Shown one piece after another: positions 62,722-64,000 of a stretch of 64,000 bases of DNA; position 1 is the stretch's first letter; each line of letters begins with the position of its first letter. Under the pieces are notes generated by a model that was not told the DNA's origin, made no database searches, and saw only the letters and a program-made list of their open reading frames with translations. This DNA comes from DATBLE01 sp963775695 (lineage in GTDB: Bacteria; Actinomycetota; Thermoleophilia; Gaiellales; Gaiellaceae): NCBI GenBank assembly GCA_963775695.1, contig CAVZJU010000002.1:310001-374000 (forward strand). The letters run 5' to 3'. The position numbers were made by a program, and so were the translations under genes.

Positions 62722-63809
62722 CGGTGACAGAGGTTAGTCTGAGCAATGAGCGGGCATTCTCCAGGCGGGAGCTGATGGACCGGCTGACAGCGCTGATCGA
62801 TCGGGCCGAGGAGCAGGGCTGCGTCAATCTGTCGCAGTTCAACGAGCTCATCCACGAGCTCGACCTCGACGACGACGAACTCGCGCGCATCTACGAGCAG
62901 CTCGACGAGCGGGGGATCGACCTCAGCGACGACTGTGGGCACGTCGTCCAGGACGACGCCACCTTCGACAACCACGAGCTCGCGTACGCGACCACCGACG
63001 CGCTCCAGCTGTTCCTGAACGAGGCCGGCCGGTACAAGCTGCTGACCGCCGAGGAGGAGGTCGAGCTCGCCAAGCTGATCGAGCGCGGCGACAAGGAAGC
63101 CAAGGATCTGATGATCAACTCGAACCTGCGGCTGGTCGTCTCGATCGCCAAGCGCTACCAGGGGCACGGCCTGTCGCTGCTCGATCTGATCCAGGAGGGG
63201 ATCATCGGGCTGATCCGGGCGGTCGAGAAGTTCGACTACCGCAAGGGCTTCAAGTTCTCCACCTATGCCACCTGGTGGATCCGCCAGGCCGTCCAGCGCG
63301 GCGTCGCGAACAAGTCGCGGACGATCCGGATCCCGGTGCACATCGTCGAGCGCGAGCAGAAGATCGCGCGCGCCGAGCGCGAGCTGGTCGCGTCGCTCGG
63401 ACGGCAGCCGACCGATCAGGAGCTGGCCAGGGCGGCCAAGCTGCCGGTGAAGCAGGTCCGCGAGGTCAAGTCGGCGGCGCGGGCGGTCACCAGCCTGGAC
63501 AAGCCGATCGGCGAGGACGACTCGGGGTCGTTCGGCGACCTGTTCGCAGCCGACGTCCACACTGACGAGGAAGTCGAGGTCAGCCTGCGTCAGGAGACAC
63601 TCCGGAAGGCGCTCGACGAGCTGCCCGACCGGGAGCGCTCGGTGCTCGAGCTGCGCTACGGCCTCGCCGGCGACGGCGAGCCGATGTCGCTGGAGGCGAT
63701 CGGCCGCCAGCTCGGGCTCACGCGCGAGCGGGTTCGGCAGATCGAGGCGAACGCGCTCGAGACTCTCTCGATGCTGCGCGAGGTCGCCGGCCTCCGCGAG
63801 GCCGCCTAG
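62718..63809 (+). CDS. rpoD: Principal sigma-70 factor (SigA/RpoD)
   Basis: 363 residues. Region 1.2 DALQLFLNEAGRYKLLTAEEEVELAKLIERGD, region 2 NLRLVVSIAKRYQGHGLSLLDLIQEGIIGLIRAVEKFDYRKGFKFSTYATWWIRQAVQR (-10 recognition and melting), region 3 and region 4 LPDRERSVLELRYGLAGDGEPMSLEAIGRQLGLTRERVRQIEANAL (-35 helix-turn-helix). The N-terminus is short and acidic (region 1.1 reduced), as in actinobacterial primaries. ATGA overlap with the Rpf-type gene suggests co-transcription from its leader. Confidence 0.95.
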   Translation: MTVTEVSLSNERAFSRRELMDRLTALIDRAEEQGCVNLSQFNELIHELDLDDDELARIYEQLDERGIDLSDDCGHVVQDDATFDNHELAYATTDALQLFLNEAGRYKLLTAEEEVELAKLIERGDKEAKDLMINSNLRLVVSIAKRYQGHGLSLLDLIQEGIIGLIRAVEKFDYRKGFKFSTYATWWIRQAVQRGVANKSRTIRIPVHIVEREQKIARAERELVASLGRQPTDQELARAAKLPVKQVREVKSAARAVTSLDKPIGEDDSGSFGDLFAADVHTDEEVEVSLRQETLRKALDELPDRERSVLELRYGLAGDGEPMSLEAIGRQLGLTRERVRQIEANALETLSMLREVAGLREAA

Positions 63810-63812
63810 CCT

Positions 63813-64000
63813 TCAGACGATCCCGAGGCCTTCGGCGATCACGAAGAACGCCCGGCCGAACGGCGTGTCGGCGCTGCGCTCGCGTACGTCGTCCCAGTCC
63901 ATCTGCTCGCGCAGGGCACGGGCGATCTCGAGGCAGCTGCGGTAGTTGATCGAGTGCTCGGCCATCGGAGGCCGGCGGCGGTCAGCACGGCGAGCGCCTC
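63813..64000 (-). CDS. Unidentified protein, 5' end outside the window
   Basis: The minus frame is open to the window edge: 61 residues EALAVLTAAGLRMAEHSINYRSCLEIARALREQMDWDDVRERSADTPFGRAFFVIAEGLGIV, stop at 63813. An internal ATG (63967 region) could start a shorter protein, but the sequence before it reads as coding. Resembles the C-terminal helices of an actinobacterial nucleotidyltransferase-like protein, weakly. Convergent with rpoD. Confidence 0.45.
   Translation of the reverse strand, partial: GARRADRRRPPMAEHSINYRSCLEIARALREQMDWDDVRERSADTPFGRAFFVIAEGLGIV

Overview
The window is high-GC DNA with dense, mostly short-spaced genes, many GTG starts, F420/flavin LLM oxidoreductases, a DUF2277 protein, a DUF6325 protein and a PadR/MerR/ArsR regulator set. 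This points to an actinobacterium, most likely an uncultured soil Thermoleophilia (Gaiellales/Solirubrobacterales). That placement is inference from gene content and was not tested by a search.

Layout. 1-21.7 kb is mainly conserved chromosome: sugar-nucleotide genes, a MerR regulator with ahcY (SAH hydrolase), a PadR/methyltransferase pair, a Mn-riboswitch-type leader with terC, mtnA, comF, hpf, secA, prfB (with its programmed +1 frameshift), ftsE-ftsX, an RNase R-like exonuclease, an MFS pump broken by indels, and smpB. ssrA (tmRNA) at 21.8-22.1 kb follows smpB and marks the start of the flexible region.

22.1-27.1 kb looks like the scar of an element integrated into ssrA. The last ~28 nt of the tmRNA are repeated at 26.9 kb, a fragment of a phage/plasmid primase-polymerase sits beside the first copy, and no integrase remains. 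Between the repeats are a PhyH-like dioxygenase, an N,N-dimethylformamidase-like exported protein and an LLM oxidoreductase.

27.6-43.5 kb is an accessory island. Eleven copies of a ~40-bp double palindrome, all in one orientation (core near RGTGTTCRGGAATGNCCCC), separate small unrelated 'adaptive' genes: peptidase E, ArsR-SRPBCC, P-loop kinase, RibD-type reductase, two phosphotransferases, GFA, cupin, methyltransferase, GNAT and small alpha+beta-barrel proteins. The genes lie on both strands, so the repeats do not behave as fixed promoters or terminators. The arrangement resembles an integron cassette array, but the repeat is not a recognisable attC site and no integrase is visible. An IS5-type and an IS256-type element have entered the array. 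The island is bracketed by a ~60-bp repeat of the promoter and start of a GNAT gene that is intact only at the right edge.

43.5-64 kb returns to ordinary genes: acetyltransferases, a SAM hydroxide adenosyltransferase, an LLM oxidoreductase-hydrolase operon, a class III aminotransferase, exported propeller and glycosidase-like proteins, ypfJ, cupins, a Rieske oxygenase, and an Rpf-like transglycosylase overlapping the principal sigma factor. Single-base indels recur in otherwise well-conserved genes (terC, RNase R-like, MFS, aminotransferase, propeller, cupin and others), so part of the sequence probably carries assembly errors; the affected genes are flagged.
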